Assembly: GCA_038049695.1 (NCBI GenBank)
Contig: CP142453.1
Coordinates: 2,063,501 to 2,127,500, forward strand
From: Cinnamomum chago
Taxonomy: Eukaryota > Streptophyta > Magnoliopsida > Laurales > Lauraceae
Direction of reading: 5' to 3'
DNA: 64,000 bases
The notes beneath the pieces are model-generated. The model was not told the DNA's origin. It did no database searches and was given only the letters and a program-made list of their open reading frames with translations. This document shows, one piece after another, positions 13,301-24,964 of the stretch. Made by a program: the position numbers and the translations under genes. Positions within the stretch are counted from its first letter, which is position 1; each line of letters begins with the position of its first letter.

Positions 13301-15952
13301 TTTGATTTTTGAACACCCTCCAACCTCCCTTCCCCTTGCACACCCTTCAAGTTTTTTCAACCTGGCATTTTTTTTGACGAGATTCTGAAGTCTCTTAAAA
13401 GAACCTTCACATGCAAATGTGAACATGATTTTAAAATGCTACCAAGTCTGAGTTGACTCGGCCAGCTGAGTAGCTGACTCCAACTCAATCCAAACCAAGT
13501 CAAATCGAGGTCTGAGCCCCACCCTTTTAAAAGTGAAGCAGAGTCCGAGTCCAAGGAGCTCCTCATCTGCATCTTGTAGTTGCCTATTATTTGATTCTAC
13601 TAATATCTTGGGAATTTTCTCCTCTAGGAGCCGCGTGCAGGTAGTAAGTGCCTTTCATTCAGGAGGTCTTGTTTTGGGGGATAGACGGGATTGAAAATTC
13701 CGCACTGTCCCCTTGTGCGGGACTCTCATAGATGGAAATTCCATCAAATATCTTAGATACTTGTTGGATGTGTCTCAAATTGAAAAGTAAATTTTATAGT
13801 CTTGAGATCTTTAAGTGGTTAAGATAGATTCAAAGGTTTTGTTTTATCTTAAATTTATAGATATAACAAGAAGGATGAATGCCATAGCTTCTGGTTTTGT
13901 TTTCTTTTGCATGCACAAAATCTCAAAGAGTTGGACATGTGTCATGTCCATCAATTTACGTTGCGATTCAACATTGACTCTAGTGTGATTCCACGTGTTT
14001 TGGCGTTGTTGTTTTCATTATATCATCTATTATGGTTGGTATTATGGATTCGTTGAAGAGACATATGATAGTTACCTGTAGATCTCTACTTTGCGCAAGC
14101 TGGAATAGGCTAGATATTTTGGTTTCATTAGGTGGTATAGAGTGAAGATCTGGTTATGGGAGTGCCATTTGAATTTGCCCTCCCCACTCATTGAGGTGTT
14201 AAAGATCAAGGCACTTTCTAGGTTGATTACAGTAACTTTGACATCAATCCTCAAAATGTGAAAATGGATATTGGAGAATTTTGAGAAACAGGTTTAAAAA
14301 AAAAAAAAAAAACCTATTGATCATTCAAAATATCTGTTTTAAAATTCCATTCATTCAACGTGCTAATCTTTCAAGAGTCAAGGTAGTTGGGAAGATTATA
14401 CTTTCAGTAGTTTAATGATAGTGAAAGGTGATCATAAAAAAATTGATAGTGAAAGGCCTCTTGACTGCATAGAAAGAGGAGATCCAATTTTGAATGACTA
14501 CTGTAGCTATGACATTTATGACAATCATATGAAATGATTAGGGAGAGCCTGTGTCATTTAGTATGGCATCGATTTGTTTCATAGCATAGTTGAGACAAGG
14601 CTTTGATGATGATGAGTAAATGTTGGGACAAGAGTTTTCAGTGTTTGGTTCCTTTCATGGTTTTGAGCTCTCTTTTTGTGATTTCCTGTTAAAAGTTAAA
14701 TTAGCGAATTGGAGTTATTCAGTACAAGAGCATTTGGCAAAGTGGAAACTCCTCTTTTGCAACCTGAGGTCATGTTGCCAATTAAAAATAAATGGTTTAG
14801 TCAGGACAAAGCTTTCATTGATGGTTTGTGTCAAATTACCATTCAAAAGAAGAAGAAAAATAGTGTCAAATTAGTTCAGTCCAACTGGAGTTTGATCATT
14901 GTTAGTAGAAATAAATATTCATTTTACATGATTTTGTTGGTGAGTTAAATTAAAAATTGATAGTTTGATTTGGTTTCTCTATGTTGATATTTATTTTGTG
15001 AAAGATTAATGTGTTGTTCTCTACTTGAACGGTTCTTCCAATAGAACAGTATCGTGACACCATTCCCCAGCTTACAGAACTCTTGTTTGGTTGCTTCAAT
15101 GCTTTGTGCTTCAGAAACTATGTTGTTCAATACATCTTGGAGTTAAAGATCCCATTTGCAACTGCAAATTTTATTTCTCAATTTGAAGGAAACTACGTAC
15201 ATCTCTCAACACAGAAATTCAGCAGCAACGTTGTTGAAAAATGTCTCAAAGTCTTTGGAGAAGAACCCCGATCAAGGATCATCCACGAACTTCTTTCTTC
15301 ATCTCGGTTTGAGCAGTTGCTACAAGATCCATTTGCTAACTATGTTATTCAATGTGCTCTATCGGTTTCCAAGGTTTCGTCATCAATCTGCCTCACCATA
15401 CTTCTAACACTGTTTAATAAGGACAAGTGTAATTTCTGGTGGAGCATAAATGTTCAGCACAACAAACTTTCATTTTTGGTGCACCTTTTCATTGTAAATT
15501 GTTAATATGATGGCCTTAAGGAAGATTTGTCTCAAAATTTCTCCCATTGGATGATCTTACATTCCTACTCATTTCAACAGCAGAAATGGTGGGTGAAAAA
15601 TGTCCAGTTCCATTGTTTGCTAGGATTTTAGTTATCCAATGGTAGATATTTGAGTCATGACCTATTCCATCATAATCCGTGATGGAGCCTACCAGATTGA
15701 TGGCTGTTGTCACCAGAAGGTGTGCCTGGGCCAGGCCATACCTTTGCTCAAATTTAAAAAAAATAAGTTACTATTTTGTTTTGATTCAGCATAATGCTTG
15801 TGACGAATTTTCTGATCTTTTCCTCTCTACTTTGAAACAAGCAGGGCCCTCTTTATAACTCATTGGTTGAAGCCATTCGACCTCATGCAGCAATTCTGCG
15901 AACCAGCCCCTATTGTAAGCGGATCTTCTCACACGCCCTTTCGAAGAAGTAA
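7360..15952 (+). CDS. Pumilio-family RNA-binding protein, five coding exons
   Basis: Coding exons: 7360-9101, 9229-9391, 13055-13218, 15115-15373, 15845-15952. All joins keep frame across GT-AG introns, giving 811 aa. The first ~480 residues are low-complexity, with a His/Gln-rich stretch at roughly residues 27-62. From about residue 485 there is a full Pumilio homology domain of eight repeats: DQHGCRFLQ, NPFGNYLMQ, NMHGTRAVQ, DLNGNHVVQ, HRHGCCVLQ, DDFGNYVVQ, QKFSSNVVE, DPFANYVIQ. Pumilio proteins bind UGUA-containing 3' UTRs in the cytoplasm and repress or destabilise mRNAs. The N-terminus resembles the plant APUM9-12 type more than the APUM1-6 type (inference). I start at 7360 because MKLGKEDDEELKMLLDE looks like a real N-terminus; an in-frame ATG at 7270 would add 30 mostly hydrophobic residues. 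Intron 2 is 3.7 kb and full of repeats. Confidence 0.93.
9650..11310 (-). mobile_element. Degraded L1-type LINE relic inside Pumilio intron 2
   Basis: Read on the minus strand, three pieces of a plant LINE ORF2 appear in the expected order. First is the reverse-transcriptase C-terminus at about 11297-11058, with LSLFKIPAAVANRIERLQREF. Next, near 10480-10340, is a zf-RVT-like segment with KILTLDNLKRKKHYI. Last, near 9990-9900, is an RNase H start with NWDSPPNGWIKFNVDGAS. Stops and frameshifts interrupt all of them. The element is antisense to the host gene, so it should not drive sense transcription through the exons. Confidence 0.7.
11448..11515. repeat. 34-bp direct repeat, two copies
   Basis: The unit ATCCACACAAACACACAACA plus 14 further bases occurs twice in tandem with a few differences. 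It lies in Pumilio intron 2, next to the LINE relic. Confidence 0.75.
11913..12558 (+). mobile_element. Tandem TRIM-like retrotransposon: three LTRs, two minimal internal domains
   Basis: Three near-identical ~182-bp units each begin TGTAAYAACCC; the first two end in TGACA or TATGACA (11913-12095, 12150-12331) and the third (12379-12558) stops just short of that CA. Units 1-2 and 2-3 are separated by only 54 and 47 bp. Each spacer opens with TGGTATCAG, in the second case TGGTATCAGAGC. That is the classic primer-binding site for initiator Met-tRNA in plant retrotransposons. Each spacer closes with the polypurine tract GGGGGAGGA directly before the next TG. There is no coding capacity. This is the order expected of a terminal-repeat retrotransposon in miniature, arranged LTR-int-LTR-int-LTR. 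It sits in Pumilio intron 2. Confidence 0.8.
12914..12975 (+). pseudogene. Decayed duplicate of Pumilio repeat-5 exon within intron 2
   Basis: Translation in one frame reads YIGIATHQHGCYVLQQS, clearly related to YCVDIATHRHGCCVLQRC encoded by the true exon at 13055-13218 about 140 bp downstream. Nucleotide similarity by eye is roughly 80% over 50-60 bases. No good acceptor precedes it and no donor follows it, so it is probably not spliced in. Confidence 0.7.
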
Positions 15953-17505
15953 TGTACATCCTTTATCTGGTAAGAATAGTGCTGTTCTCCATAATTAATA
16001 GCATGTTACTGGGTTTTTGAGTTGGAACTTGGAACTGTAATTTCTGTCAATATTGCAAAGGTGATTATTAGGGTTGCATGGAGATACATGCATGAGAATG
16101 TAGTGTAAAAAATAAGCAATTTTGCTGCTTTTGCTTGGACCATGGGCAGCCTGTTAGTCTGGAACTCTGATTATCTATCCGTTAAATGGGAAGGATGCTG
16201 TATGTTATTGTACAGTGTTGAGAATAATTCAATTTTGCTACCAGTTATATCAGAAATGGGCTTTGACTATTATGGTTATATTTAGTGATGATGCTGTGAT
16301 TTTCCATGAATGCCATGTTATAACATTGTATTCCACAATAATTTGAAAGAATATTGTGGACAGCTCTTTAAGCAAAGATTAACTAAGAGAGTGTTTTTGA
16401 TGATTCGGTCCCCACCTACATGATGCAAGCTATGATGCCCCACGTACATGATGCTAGAATAATTTGGGCTGTGATCTGTTGCCCCATGTGCATAATGCTA
16501 AAATAGTTGGGCTATAATTGAAGAGACTGGTGAGTTCCAAGTGCCCGAGAAATTCACTCAGGACCTGTTTGTTTGTGTAGAATACAAAGGAATTCATGTT
16601 CAAATGAGATTCACTGAAGGATTATTAAAGAGGCAAGGGGTGGAGGACATGAGGTGAAGGCGAATGAAATAAGTTAGCAATGTAGATGCAACCCTCACTT
16701 TCGTAGAATTTGAATTACAAGGGTGGTGGTTGGGTATTCATTTTCCACCTCCTCTTGAATCATTTTCCCTTGAGGGGAGATAATTTGATGGTCATCTTTG
16801 AAAATCTACTTTTTTTTGTCTTCAGTTTTTAACTTCAGAAATAGAAGCCTTACATTCCTATGCATTCAATTACACAAACAAATGGACCTTAAAAATTCCA
16901 AATTTCCCAGAGTCTGTCAAAGAGTATCGTTTTTTTTTTTTTTTTGTAATTTGGTAGTTCTTAGGCTACTATTTTTGTCTGTTTGGAGAAGGGAAAAAGG
17001 TGGAAAAAATGCCAATGGAAAGGGAGTCCCATAGTTATATTCGTACTGTCCCTTATTTCTACTTCTATATTCCCATCCGAACGGCTCAGTAGACTCATAC
17101 AACTTCATCATCATTTTCATAAGAGCCTCGGTAGTTCTTAGCCTATGTTGGGTTCTTATTTTCTCATAATTCATGTTTGAGTTGTAACAAATTTTACGCT
17201 GGTTGTCACCTACCTCATGCAACCCTCCTCTCTTTACCCATGCTTGGAACCGGCGAAGTTTCGACTGGCTGAGTTAAGCATCACACTTTTAAGACTATTA
17301 TGGGAAAATCCGTATAAATTATACATGAAATTCCATCTCATGTGTCATTTTACTTTGTAGATGTTGGCCAACACATTTTAGTTCTACTAAACAAGTAGCA
17401 TGTATCTTGGCTAAAAAAGAGTCAATTTTGGTGTTGATCATAGGAATAGAATTTCCAATAGTGATACTTCTCTGTACATTTCCATTATAATGAGTTGGGA
17501 GTGGG

Positions 17506-17674
17506 TTTTTTTTTTTTTTTTTTGTGTGTGTACCCCAGCCAAGGGGCTAGATCCCAAGAGAAAGCCCACACACAGAGAAAGGCAGCCCACTCAAATTAAA
17601 AAAGGAGCCTACACACGAGGTGATGTACCCGGGGTTCAACCCTGGCAGCCAAGTAGTGGCAAGGAGCCTTTCTT
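17506..17674 (-). mobile_element. tRNA-derived SINE, antisense
   Basis: A poly-T run at 17506-17523 is the antisense poly(A) tail. The minus strand carries GCCACTACTTGG (box A-like) and GGTTGAACCCC (box B-like). The 13-mer AATGAGTTGGGAG flanks it on both sides (17489-17501 and 17675-17687), a clean target-site duplication. Confidence 0.75.
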
Positions 17675-17690
17675 AATGAGTTGGGAGTTG

Positions 17691-17850
17691 GGACGCAAAA
17701 AGAAGCAATCAGGGGTGCAAGGTTGGGTATTGGGTCAAACTGGAACCCCATCTGAACTGCCTGTGGGAAGAGATCGATCCTACGTTCCAAGAAAAATAAT
17801 TGCACATGCGCACACACACACACGTCCCTAACCAACTGAACTACAGCTCG
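17691..17850 (-). mobile_element. Second tRNA-like SINE, adjacent and antisense
   Basis: The minus strand begins CGAGCTGTAGTTCAGTTGG (box A, complement of 17831-17849), followed by a CA/TG repeat and GTAGGATCGATCTC (box B). It lies directly beside the SINE at 17506-17674. Its tail and target duplication are not separable by eye. Confidence 0.5.
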
Positions 17851-18335
17851 AAAAATGTACAACTCAAGCATATGACTAAAACATAATAATCAGATTATCC
17901 CAATTAAGAAAAACAAAGCAGCAGCCATAACTAGAGACCACTTTTATCACTTAACCCCAAGATTAAAAAAAAAAAATTTAAATAAGAGGATCATTATGCA
18001 CAATATATCTCTAAAACAGAGTGCCTCCAGTATGAAGAAACTTGCTCAATATATCAGCCCACACTTTTCTACAGTGGTATATACAAACTGGTAACAAACA
18101 GATATTATTGCAAGCCAAAGCAGAGACACACCTCCCTAAATCAAACATTATTCTTCCCATGAGAAACCAGAAAAACCCAAAGAAGCAAGACGAAGAAACC
18201 ATCTAAAAACTACAAACTGTACCTATAGACATGATAGCCAACTCTCCTAAGCACTAAACTACCATTACACACAAGCACACAGTGATGACACAGTATTCAT
18301 CTAAATTCACACTAGTCCAACAAAATGCAGAGAAC

Positions 18336-20973
18336 TCAGTCGCTCTCATGCCCAAGCAACGCAAGGAGGAATTTCTCGTAATCCCCAGAAGTGTCTTTGG
18401 CGATAGCAACTTCCAGAGGAACGCTATTCCTTCTGTAGTACTCTTCCTTTATTGCTTTCAAATCCACTTCTGCCCGAGTGGTAATCACTCTGGTAAGAGC
18501 TTCCTCATCTGTTCCCAACTTGTTGATTGCCAGTCGTAGAACCTTCTCAAAATATTTCTCTGGACGCGTCATGCACTTTATCAGAGCCCTCAAGGCCGCG
18601 AGGTAGTCATCTCTAGTATCAGACTTCAGATCCTGGCAAGGAATGTCTCAAAGATGTGAGATGCATACAATTAGGCTGAGCAAATGGGACATGATGGATC
18701 ATTAACACTGAATTCCAAGCTCCCTGGAATGCTTAGTGCAGCAGAGTACTGCCATTTTTCCTAGATTCAAATCACTCTTAACAAAAGCAAATTATGAACT
18801 CCCAATGACAGGGATATCAGGGGGATACATTCGATTCTCACGCAATAAAAAATGAAGTAGAAAACAAACCTTGTTGATTGCGTGCCCAAATTCATCGTTG
18901 TACTGATTGAATGTCGCATTCAGCTGTGCTTTGCTCCTTGTAGTCAGAATTCTGATGAATTCATCGTGGTTGTAGTCCTTATCTGCAATCTTTAAATGCA
19001 GTATCTTAGCCTCTGCCTTTGCCAGTGTCATGTTCACCTCTGGTCCATCGTATCGGTAAGAGGCTACGAGAAGTAGCAAGAGCTGGGGAAACAGCAAAGG
19101 CACTATCAGAAATCACACTAGAGGTTTATGAGGTATGGCCCAAAATAACTTACACAGAAACACATTCACATAAATAAGCTACCTAGCCTAGTTTAAATTC
19201 TGTCTTTTGGGAAGATGAGGAAATGTGTATGGGTGTGCATGCAGGTGCACAATTGAGCAATTTTCTTGGCCAAAAACATGTAACAGGGCCACCTCTTGGT
19301 AATTCAATTCACAGTTGTGGAATAACCCGGAAACACCAAAAGTCTCAATTAGATTGGATCTCAAATTGTCCATTGTCACCCAAAGGCCAGGTTCATATGA
19401 TATTGAGATACGGCATGGTCCATTCCATGATGAACCTACCAAATGGCTCATATCACCAAAAGGTGAGCTCCAATCTCCACTCATCCAATTCCTAGACTGA
19501 AACACCTTCTCTTTTCATCAAGTATCATTAAGTAACTTGTAAAATAAATGCAACTACCTCCTGAAGAAAAATCAAGAGTAAAAGAAATCAAGTAGTGAGG
19601 GGTTCTCTAAATGTCCAAAGATGAAAATGTACCTTGCGGTAGTCACCAGCTGTATGGGCTGCAACATCTTCTTCCAGGGATCTCCTATAGAAAACATGAT
19701 AGGATTGCCTTGCTAAAAATAGTTCATGTGGAGATCTTGTACATGCTATCTCTATGAGAACATGATTGCCAGGTTTCCACTTCAATGCAGCTTTATAAGC
19801 CAGCATGGCATCACGTTCAGAAGGATCCAAAGTCCAAAGAAATACAGCTCTCTGTGCGAGGAGAGAACTTCAGCTAACTTTTTCAAACTATAGACAGTAG
19901 CAGAAAAAAGACTACATCCTTTTAAGTTTACAGACATTAAGTAATCAGAAGTCAACACTAAGGAAATCAATTCACCCAAAGATTTTAATGGTGTCTTGCA
20001 TTTTTAATGAGACTTAACCCACAGATGAGTATAATTCAAATTAGTGTTAAATTTAGGGCGTGTGCTAATTCACAGGGGTTTTGGGACTGTCATAGGGGTC
20101 CTATGTAGTGGCAAAAAATTACCTCCCGCAATCCATCGGAGTTACCCCTTAGCAGTGTTAATGACCAATAACACAAAAAGCTTAAGTTGTTAGTGAACGG
20201 CATAACAATTTAATTCTAACACCCAATCTAAGAAACCATTTAAATTTGAAAATCAACAGATTAAAAAAAAAAAAAAGTAGGTTTAGACATATAGGAGGTA
20301 ACACCCTGGGTTTCAAATTCGTGCCATCTAGCTTTGATACCACCAAAAGCTGGGACATTTCGAGTAACATGCCTCTCATAGATTTCAAATCCGTGTCATC
20401 TAGGTCTGATACCATGTTAATAGCCAAAAACAGCAAAAAGCTGAAACATTTATGTTCAATTGCAAAGATCGGTGGCTCTTATATCAATGTCAAGCATTTT
20501 CTGTTAAAACCAATATCAAACTGATTACAAATTACAAGTGTGATCAGTGTTAAAAAGAAGACTTGACCTCGAAGTCACTCGAAAGTTCTTTTTGCAGTGC
20601 TTTAATGAGATCCTCTTTATAAGCTTCATAATAAGCTCGACGAATTGCCTTTCGTTGCTCTGCATTCCTGTGACCCAATATGTTTATAATCAACTTCTCA
20701 TTTGCTCCCCATCCTGCAATATATCCATCCATCCATTGAAACCCACACACCCATCAATCCAACTCCATCATGAAAACATTGCAATAACAACATTCAAACA
20801 TAAAAAAACAGAATTTCAAAACATCAAACATTTCAAATCTTACAACTCTAAGAGAATTTTGATAAGAAACCAAGTACAGAGAATCAGATTAACCAACCTT
20901 CAAATGCTTTTCGAAGCTGCTCTGCGTCTTCCATTGGAGGGGGAGCCAATTCTGGGAATTTTACAGTCGCCAT
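18336..20973 (-). CDS. Plant annexin, five exons
   Basis: Coding exons in transcript order: 20973-20898, 20713-20568, 19851-19633, 19082-18870, 18632-18336. All joins keep frame, total 316 aa, the usual length of plant annexins. Annexins bind acidic phospholipids in a Ca2+-dependent way at membranes; some plant members conduct Ca2+ or have peroxidase-like activity (family knowledge). Repeat I begins GWGANEKLI at residues 26-34, and the conserved His40 is present. Repeat IV shows [18 protein letters not shown] with an intact GTD calcium loop, and the protein ends [14 protein letters not shown]. In repeat I the usual G-x-G-T is replaced by WGAN. The sequence resembles the strawberry RJ4/annexin D type. 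Intron 2 carries a retroelement scrap. Confidence 0.94.
20283..20420 (-). mobile_element. Retroelement fragment with two primer-binding-site-like copies in annexin intron 2
   Basis: On the minus strand, TGGTATCAGACCTAGATG and TGGTATCAAAGCTAGATG occur about 73 bp apart, each followed by CACG and ATTTGAAA. TGGTATCA is the initiator Met-tRNA primer-binding motif. This looks like a duplicated 5' untranslated piece of a Copia or TRIM element. Borders are not defined. Confidence 0.4.
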
Positions 20974-21044
20974 TGCAATCTCCAGAAATGCAATTCGATC
21001 AAGATTGAAAGAAATGTAGTGTGAGATGAATCATGAATGGGGTC

Positions 21045-21053
21045 TTTAAATAG
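21045..21053 (-). promoter_or_regulatory. Probable TATA box of the annexin gene
   Basis: The minus strand reads CTATTTAAAG about 75 bases upstream of the annexin ATG at 20973, a reasonable place for a TATA element with a short 5' UTR. There is no competing TATA motif nearby. Confidence 0.5.
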
Positions 21054-21393
21054 AGTGAAAAAGTGGATGATGGTTCTGGAAGTTGATTTGGAATCCTTTC
21101 TTTTTCTTTGTGAGGGTAAGAATTTGCAGACAGTGAGAGTTGGCTATGTGTCTTGTGGGCTGTGTGACAAGCTGGTGCTATGTAACGGTTGGTGCTTACT
21201 CTCCCACTACCAAAGTACCGCTTCATATTTAACGTACATGTGGCTTACAAGTACCTCTATCTGGTAGAAGATCCTTGGCCCCAAGCCCAGCCCAAAGACG
21301 GGCTCTGGCTGGACCGATCCACAAATACCCCTATGGCCACATAGAGATAATCACGACTAGTTAAAAAGGAACCGGATCCCCAACAGGAAACCA

Positions 21394-21452
21394 TGTTTGG
21401 ACCAATCAGGGTGACACATGAACTTGTTGAGTCACCCTGATTGGTCCAAACA
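21394..21452. repeat. Perfect 22-bp inverted repeat with 15-nt loop
   Basis: The left arm (21394-21415, starting TGTTTGGACCAATCAG) is exactly complementary to the right arm (21431-21452). Each arm contains a CCAAT motif, in opposite orientations. It lies about 420 bp upstream of the annexin start codon. Confidence 0.9.
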
Positions 21453-21979
21453 AGAGATTCAGATTCAGTTAAAAAAGATGACTCCCATCCCATTCGTGAC
21501 ATAATATCATTGTATTCTACTTCTATAGGAGTGGGTGGGCGCCACTATAAGATTGAAAATGTGATTGAAAGTAAAGCACATCGTTGCTATTATGGTGATA
21601 ATTATGTGTTTCCGTCGTGTGCTCAATCAGGGCGTGGGGAGGCACTCCTATTGAACTGAAATTTGAAGATACATCCGAGCTGAATTCGTCTTCAATAGTT
21701 GGAAAATATTTTAATGTGGGCCTCTGATGGAGATTCTATAAGGTGTTATGCGGATCCTATGTAGTATCTGCGACGATTGGGGAACCAGTCTATGTCTAGT
21801 GGTGAGTTGAGTTGAGAACATGAGTCACAAGGCTGGAAAACTCGAACTTAGTTGTCCAACTATAGTTAATGTGGTGATTCGGGTGAGTCGTTTTTTATCT
21901 AAATTATATTAAAAATATATAATTTCTACAAAATTATAAATATAAATTAAGAATTCATTTAAATAACTTTATTATATTC

Positions 21980-22010
<31 letters not shown>

Positions 22011-22476
22011 AACAAGAAGAAAACCCAAAAAATTGAAGGAAGAAAGTTCTCACGACATTTTTTCTCTTGTCCTAAGGTAGGTAACTTGGCCGAGTCACGA
22101 GTCAACTCGGATATGAATGTAATTTTGCTCGATGCATTCTGCTAGGGCAGGATCCTTTCTTTGGTAAGGTTTGGAAGTTGGATGGTGCCTTTTTTTATTT
22201 CTTCTTTTTTTTCTTTTGCTTTTTTATCCTTTTTCTTTTTCTTTTTCTTTCTGTACATTTCTACTTCTCAACTTTTGTGCAAGAATGAGCATGATCCACT
22301 GGAATAAACTTTTGAGAAATCTTCTACCTGAAACACAAAGGAAAAACTGTGGACATTTAGGTGTGTTTATGAACCCCCACCGAATTCAAAAGGGAGGAGT
22401 GTGGACAAGACATGTTAAGAATCAGCAATTGTGAAACATAATGTCTTATATTGATGGAGCTCACCATTTTATCTCC

Positions 22477-22641
22477 TTTTTTTTTTTTTTTTTTCTAGCT
22501 ATCGGAAGGTTCCCAACCATTTGCGATGGACTACTCCCTTTAGCCCAGAGGGAAGCCGGATAAACTCCTTATAACCCTTAGTGCAATTTCGAACCTACAA
22601 CATTTGAGTTCCAATCGTGGTCCTATGCTAATCGAGCTATC
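22477..22641 (-). mobile_element. tRNA-derived SINE with perfect 13-bp target duplication
   Basis: The poly-T at 22477-22494 is the antisense tail. The minus strand carries GGATAGCTCGATTAGC (box A) and GTAGGTTCGAAATTG (box B). CCATTTTATCTCC flanks both ends (22464-22476 and 22642-22654), so the boundaries are exact. It belongs to the same general type as the SINE at 5.4 kb. Confidence 0.85.
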
Positions 22642-23239
22642 CCATTTTATCTCCTTGTTTCAAAATTATTACAATGGAGCCTTTTCTCACCCCTGGCGAG
22701 ACAATTGGACCCCATGTGCAAGACACATGGTTTGTCAATTAGTGGTCAGTGGGGTTGAGCTCATGTTTAGGAGAACAAAAGGAAGAAGAAGAGGGAGAGG
22801 GAACCTAAATTGATGCCAAAATTTGGTTGAATTTTGAAAGTAGAAGAAAATTAAAACCTATCTAGTTTGTGCATCACCATCATGATCAATGCACAAAAGA
22901 GTCGAACATATCTTGTCTCACACACAAACGAACATCCAAACAAGGTGAGCTATAAATTGGGTCAATATATATTTTCTATTTTCTTTTATAAAGTGTAATA
23001 TACACAGGCTTGTGGTTAACCTATTCTAGGTGGGCAAGGCTTGGAACATGTACTTATGGCTCGAGTCAGGCTTGGATTGGGCTCGGGCTTGTTATTTAAA
23101 ACCCAGGTTGGGCCTGAATATAGTTTAGCCTGACCCATGAATACCCCTACTATCAAAGGGGTTTCAATATATGGCCCATTTAGATGGGTCATTAGGTGGG
23201 CCCTATTATGAGGTGTGCAGAAAGTTCTTCAAGTGCAAA

Positions 23240-23402
23240 TTTTTTTTTTTTCCTGATGGCATAGGTATTCCTTAGGTCTGCAAACAAAACTAATTTCCAA
23301 CGTGGCATCTGCTAAACTCAAGGCATCAGACAAATCCGGGGCGGGCTTCTAACCCAAGACACAGGGTGCAAACTCATACTTTATACCACTCCACCAATTT
23401 CC
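23240..23402 (-). mobile_element. tRNA-like SINE, antisense
   Basis: A T-run at about 23240-23251 is the tail. The minus strand shows TGGTGGAGTGGTATAAAG (box A-like) and GGGTTAGAAGCCC (box B-like). No convincing target duplication was found. It is a different family from the 22.5-kb element. Confidence 0.5.
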
Positions 23403-24954
23403 AGTGGATACAACTGTGCCCACTGTTATGTTTTTATACAAAACATTTTTAAACTTTTTTTCATATAATTCAAGACTTTATTTCACCAACAGACTAGCGT
23501 CTTACTCCAATAATATGATATATTAGTTCTCATCTAACTGCCTAAGGCATACCACCTCCCATCTTTGGCTCTGGGTTGTCTTGTCTCACCCAACGTCTCC
23601 TCTCTCCATCAAAGTGCTCCCTCACCTCACGTAAGGGGATCTTTATCTATCACTCATCCTATCTGAGTGGCCTGTTTGGACACCTTACTTGTAGAGTCAA
23701 GTAAGGTGAAGCCCCATTCTCAAGAAAAAAATCACATCAAAAGCACTTTACATTAAATTTCCCACCATACTTTTTCCAAAAAAGTAAAAAAAGTAACCTC
23801 ATTTACTCACTAAAAGACAAAAAAAAAAACTCCACTTTCCAATAAAAAAAGTCAACTAAAAAAACTAAAAACAAAATACCATCATTATCCACTTTAAAAT
23901 AACCTTTACCTCTACAAGTAAAGCCCCCAAACAGACCCATCACAAAGATTCTCCACCAACACTTTGCTAAATTAGTGTCTATTTATTGCCCAAGAAAGCT
24001 AAAATGGGGCTGCTAATTAATTGCATATGAAATTAAAAAAATGGATATTCTCAATTATCGCGATCCATTCCATCTATATATCCTGTACGTAGTGCGCATC
24101 GATGGAGGGCTTTCCCTGGACTCTTTTGCTGTGGGGCCCACTTTGAGCCAAACTCAAGAACCCACCTATTAGTCCACTCACGAGGAATGTATAGCAACTA
24201 CAATAGGTAATTCGGACTCCACTATATCTAACTTCACAATAATAAAGCTCATCCTTAAATCACTCTAATTCCTACAACCATTTTGAATTCCCTAAAATTT
24301 CTCATACATCCTTCATTTTAAATCATCTTAAACAGTCTCCTTTTTATCTCACATAATTGGATTGTGATAAGTTTTAAACTCTACCCTACAATCTCTCTTA
24401 TTAATTACTTAATATACACGTTTCCTATTATTTTCTGATTTTCTTGTCATACTCTTTAACATTCAAAGTCTTACTATATTCAAATATTCTTAAACATTAC
24501 CATAAAATCATCAAATGAGAGATCTGTTTTATAATAATGTTGCCTTGCTGAATGGATTTATTAAAATTCAAGATTTAGCCCGGGCAAAAGGAATTATAGT
24601 TTTTATATCATAATTCATAAGGCTCTTTAGCCACATAGGCCCATACCATATAATCTATAGTTTAGATTTAAGTGGCACGGATTGGCAGAGTGTCTAAAGA
24701 TCTGATTGAGGCCTACTGATCATCTTAATCCCCTCATCAACGGCCCACAAGTCTCGCCAAATGTGGGACCACCTTCTAAACCCAACCACTTCACTCGGGC
24801 ACGATAATTTCCCCCCGACCCGACCCGAAAAACCGAAGAAGCCCGCCAAACTTTCTTCTCTTAATTTTTTACTACAATCCGACTACTCCGACCCGTCTTT
24901 TTTCATAACTAAGCAGCTGCGTGGATCCAAGTGTCCTGCCACCATGTGGTCCCG

Positions 24955-24964
24955 GACACGTGTC
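24955..24964. promoter_or_regulatory. Palindromic G-box, distal copy
   Basis: GACACGTGTC, a 10-bp perfect palindrome with a CACGTG core, lies about 450 bases before the LNK1-like start codon. G-boxes are bound by bHLH (PIF) and bZIP (HY5, ABF) factors. Confidence 0.7.

Larger units (their letters stand above)
15953..18335. other. Intergenic region, tail-to-tail between Pumilio and annexin genes
   Basis: It contains both 3' UTRs, a short imperfect repeat at about 16410-16510 (units beginning CCCCACCTACATGATGC, CCCCACGTACATGATGC and CCCCATGTGCATAATGC), and tRNA-like retroposons at 17506-17850. No further gene is visible. Open frames near 17.5 kb belong to the retroposons. Confidence 0.6.
21453..24900. 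other. Intergenic region upstream of the LNK1-like gene
   Basis: AT-rich DNA with a TA/CA microsatellite (about 21979-22010), two tRNA-derived SINEs (22477-22641, 23240-23402) and no recognisable gene. The open frame at about 24761-25126 overlaps the LNK1 promoter and shows no protein family features. Confidence 0.55.
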
